The notes under the pieces were generated by a model that was not told where the DNA came from, ran no database searches, and worked only from the letters and a program-made list of their open reading frames with translations. This document shows positions 5,173-6,303 of a stretch of 6,303 nt of DNA, piece by piece. Origin of the DNA: an uncultured Campylobacter sp. (GTDB lineage Bacteria; Campylobacterota; Campylobacteria; Campylobacterales; Campylobacteraceae); assembly GCA_938041615.1 (NCBI GenBank), contig CALISV010000075.1, positions 1 through 6,303 on the forward strand, given 5' to 3'. Position 1 is the stretch's first letter. Each line of letters starts with the position of its first letter. A program made the position numbers and the translations under genes.

Positions 5173-6024
5173 CTAACCAATCTCCCGCATCGCATCGAGC
5201 CGTTTTAAAAACAGTTCCACCTTTCGTAACTGAGCCGCATCTAGCACCCTGCCCGAGTAAAAATACTCCACGCTGTTGCCGTTTGGATAGTAAATTTTAC
5301 CACAGTTTTTACCATCCGCTTTCGCGTCAAATTTAGCCGCCCGCGAGGGCAAATCCTCGCCGTGCGCAAGCTTTAGCCCTCCGCCCAGCTCGCTTGCAAG
5401 GCGGTTTAGCGTGCCGTCTATGCCATCGATGATACGCACGTGCGGCGGCAAAATCTCGCGCAAAACGTCCTTAAAATAGTTAAAATGCGTGCAACCAAGC
5501 ACGAGCGAGCCCAGGCGCTCAAGCTCAAATTTGGCTAACTCCTGGCGCAGATACGCCCGAACCGCAGGCGTGTCAAACTCCAAATCCTGCGCAAACTCCA
5601 CGAGGCGCGGTAACGCCAGGCTCCACGTCTCGCACTCCAGCCGCCCCACGAGGCGCGCGAGCTTTTCGCCCGCGATCGTTAGCGGCGTGGCGATGAGCAG
5701 CGTCGGGCGCGCGCCGAAGCTGTCCGCGGCGAGCTTGACGGCGGGCTCCATGCCGATGACCGGCACGCTAAATGCGCCGCGAAGCTCCGAGATAGCCGCG
5801 CTCGTGGCGGTGTTGCAAGCAACCACGACCGCGTCCGCGCCGCGCGAGACCAAAAACCCCACCGCATCAAGGCTCAACCGCACGATCTCGGCCCTGCTTT
5901 TCGTGCCGTAGGGGACGTGATCCTCGTCGGCAAAATACAAAAACTCCGCTCCGCTAAACCGCCGCAGAGCCTCGGCGAGCACGCTCAGCCCGCCGATACC
6001 CGAGTCAAAAAACGCTATTTTCAA
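5173..6024 (-). CDS. murI: Glutamate racemase
   Basis: MurI converts L-glutamate to D-glutamate for peptidoglycan synthesis in the cytoplasm, without a cofactor, using two cysteines. Counted from the chosen start, the 283-residue protein has DSGIGG (7-12), DEDHVPYGTK (33-42), VVACNTATS (67-75) with catalytic C70, and VLGCTHFNYF (175-184) with catalytic C178 followed by T179-H180. Length is close to the usual 255-285. The frame stays open up to a TTG at 6066, but a perfect TATAAT lies inside that extension (6060-6055), so translation must begin later. TTG at 6024 gives MKIAFFDSGIGG, the normal MurI beginning, with GGA 7 nt upstream; TTG at 6036 is the alternative. The coding region looks clearly more GC-rich than its flanks. 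Function is certain, start less so. Confidence 0.95.
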   Translation of the reverse strand: MKIAFFDSGIGGLSVLAEALRRFSGAEFLYFADEDHVPYGTKSRAEIVRLSLDAVGFLVSRGADAVVVACNTATSAAISELRGAFSVPVIGMEPAVKLAADSFGARPTLLIATPLTIAGEKLARLVGRLECETWSLALPRLVEFAQDLEFDTPAVRAYLRQELAKFELERLGSLVLGCTHFNYFKDVLREILPPHVRIIDGIDGTLNRLASELGGGLKLAHGEDLPSRAAKFDAKADGKNCGKIYYPNGNSVEYFYSGRVLDAAQLRKVELFLKRLDAMREIG

Positions 6025-6054
6025 ATCTTTATCCAAGGTTAAATTTAAAAAGAG

Positions 6055-6060
6055 ATTATA
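6055..6060 (-). promoter_or_regulatory. -10 promoter box of murI
   Basis: TATAAT on the minus strand predicts a transcript start near 6048 and a leader of about 24 nt to the TTG at 6024. It excludes the in-frame TTG at 6066 as the translation start from this promoter. Confidence 0.65.
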
Positions 6061-6181
6061 ACTCAAATTTACGGCGATTTCGCCTTTGGGCGTAAATTTG
6101 GCTTTTTAGGGCGGCTAGATCCGCGCCTTTATCGACGTACAAATTTGACGTTTTCGTTGCTGTTTTTAATCAAATTTGGCG

Positions 6182-6187
6182 TAAAAT
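6182..6187 (+). promoter_or_regulatory. Likely -10 box of the GNAT acetyltransferase gene
   Basis: TAAAAT lies 25 nt before the GTG start, giving a short leader that includes AAAGGA (6201-6206). The gap between murI and this gene (6025-6212) is a divergent promoter region. Confidence 0.5.
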
Positions 6188-6212
6188 CGGCTAAATTTAA
6201 AAAGGATTCAAA

Positions 6213-6303
6213 GTGCAAGAAAATCTCGCCGATGCAAAATACGAGATCTCGCGCGCCGTCAAGGCCGATCTAGCCGCTATCACGCGCATTTATAACGCAA
6301 GCG
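6213..6303 (+). CDS. GNAT-family N-acetyltransferase, N-terminus only
   Basis: Thirty codons are visible before the window ends. The start is GTG at 6213, with AAAGGA (6201-6206) 6 nt upstream and an in-frame TAA at 6198-6200, so no earlier start is possible. The translation contains YEISRAVKADLAAITRIYNA (residues 9-28). It resembles the first strand and helix of phosphinothricin-acetyltransferase-like GNAT enzymes (pattern: IRxAxxxDLxAIxxIYN). These use acetyl-CoA to acetylate amino groups of small molecules such as amino-acid analogues. The acetyl-CoA-binding loop lies beyond the window, so neither substrate nor intactness can be judged. It is divergent from murI. Confidence 0.7.
   Translation, partial: MQENLADAKYEISRAVKADLAAITRIYNAS

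Noticed and set aside
5489..5911. 140-codon plus-strand frame
   Set aside because: It is antisense to murI and arises from the GC-rich codons of that gene.

Overview
The window looks like a chromosomal stretch of a Campylobacter, most likely one of the higher-GC oral or hydrogen-using species (C. rectus / C. showae / C. curvus type). I infer this from the protein types, from Campylobacter-like promoters (TATAAT or extended TGnTATAAT -10 boxes with no clear -35), from AAAGGA ribosome sites, and from gene deserts studded with AAATTT and AAATTTGACG words. No phage, transposon, CRISPR or RNA gene is visible. The content is ordinary core-genome envelope and housekeeping genes, and I see no obvious new multigene system.

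Layout: (1) 1-1021, minus strand: the first 340 codons of a CNNM/CorC-type (HlyC/CorC, DUF21 plus CBS) membrane protein, cut by the window edge. It starts with TTG and has an extended -10 promoter. (2) 1022-1404: intergenic, with a GC-rich block and an AAATTT cluster. (3) 1405-1617, minus: a 70-residue single-pass membrane protein of unknown function. (4) 1802-2257, minus: a secreted DUF411 metal-binding-type protein, followed by a good intrinsic terminator at 1715-1748. (5) 2382-3455, plus: an SbmA/BacA-family inner-membrane peptide transporter, divergent from the DUF411 gene across a short shared promoter region. (6) 3456-3848: intergenic, dense in AAATTTGACG. (7) 3849-4658, plus: an M48-family zinc metalloprotease lipoprotein (LoiP/YcaL-like). 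(8) 4659-5172: a 514-bp region with no convincing gene, holding two hairpins. (9) 5173-6024, minus: glutamate racemase MurI, with its start revised to an internal TTG because the -10 box lies inside the longer reading frame. (10) 6213 to the window end, plus: the first 30 codons of a GNAT-family acetyltransferase.

The genes appear to be single transcription units rather than one operon, since nearly every gene has its own -10 box and ribosome site. They share a loose cell-envelope theme: cell-wall D-glutamate supply (MurI), envelope protein quality control (M48 lipoprotein), peptide import (SbmA), a periplasmic metal-binding-type protein (DUF411) and a possible ion transporter (CNNM/CorC). 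The most unusual signal is not a gene. It is the AAATTTGACG decamer, with nine copies on both strands, eight of them between genes, inside a larger enrichment of AAATTT. Start codons are also unusual: four of the six genes appear to use TTG or GTG.
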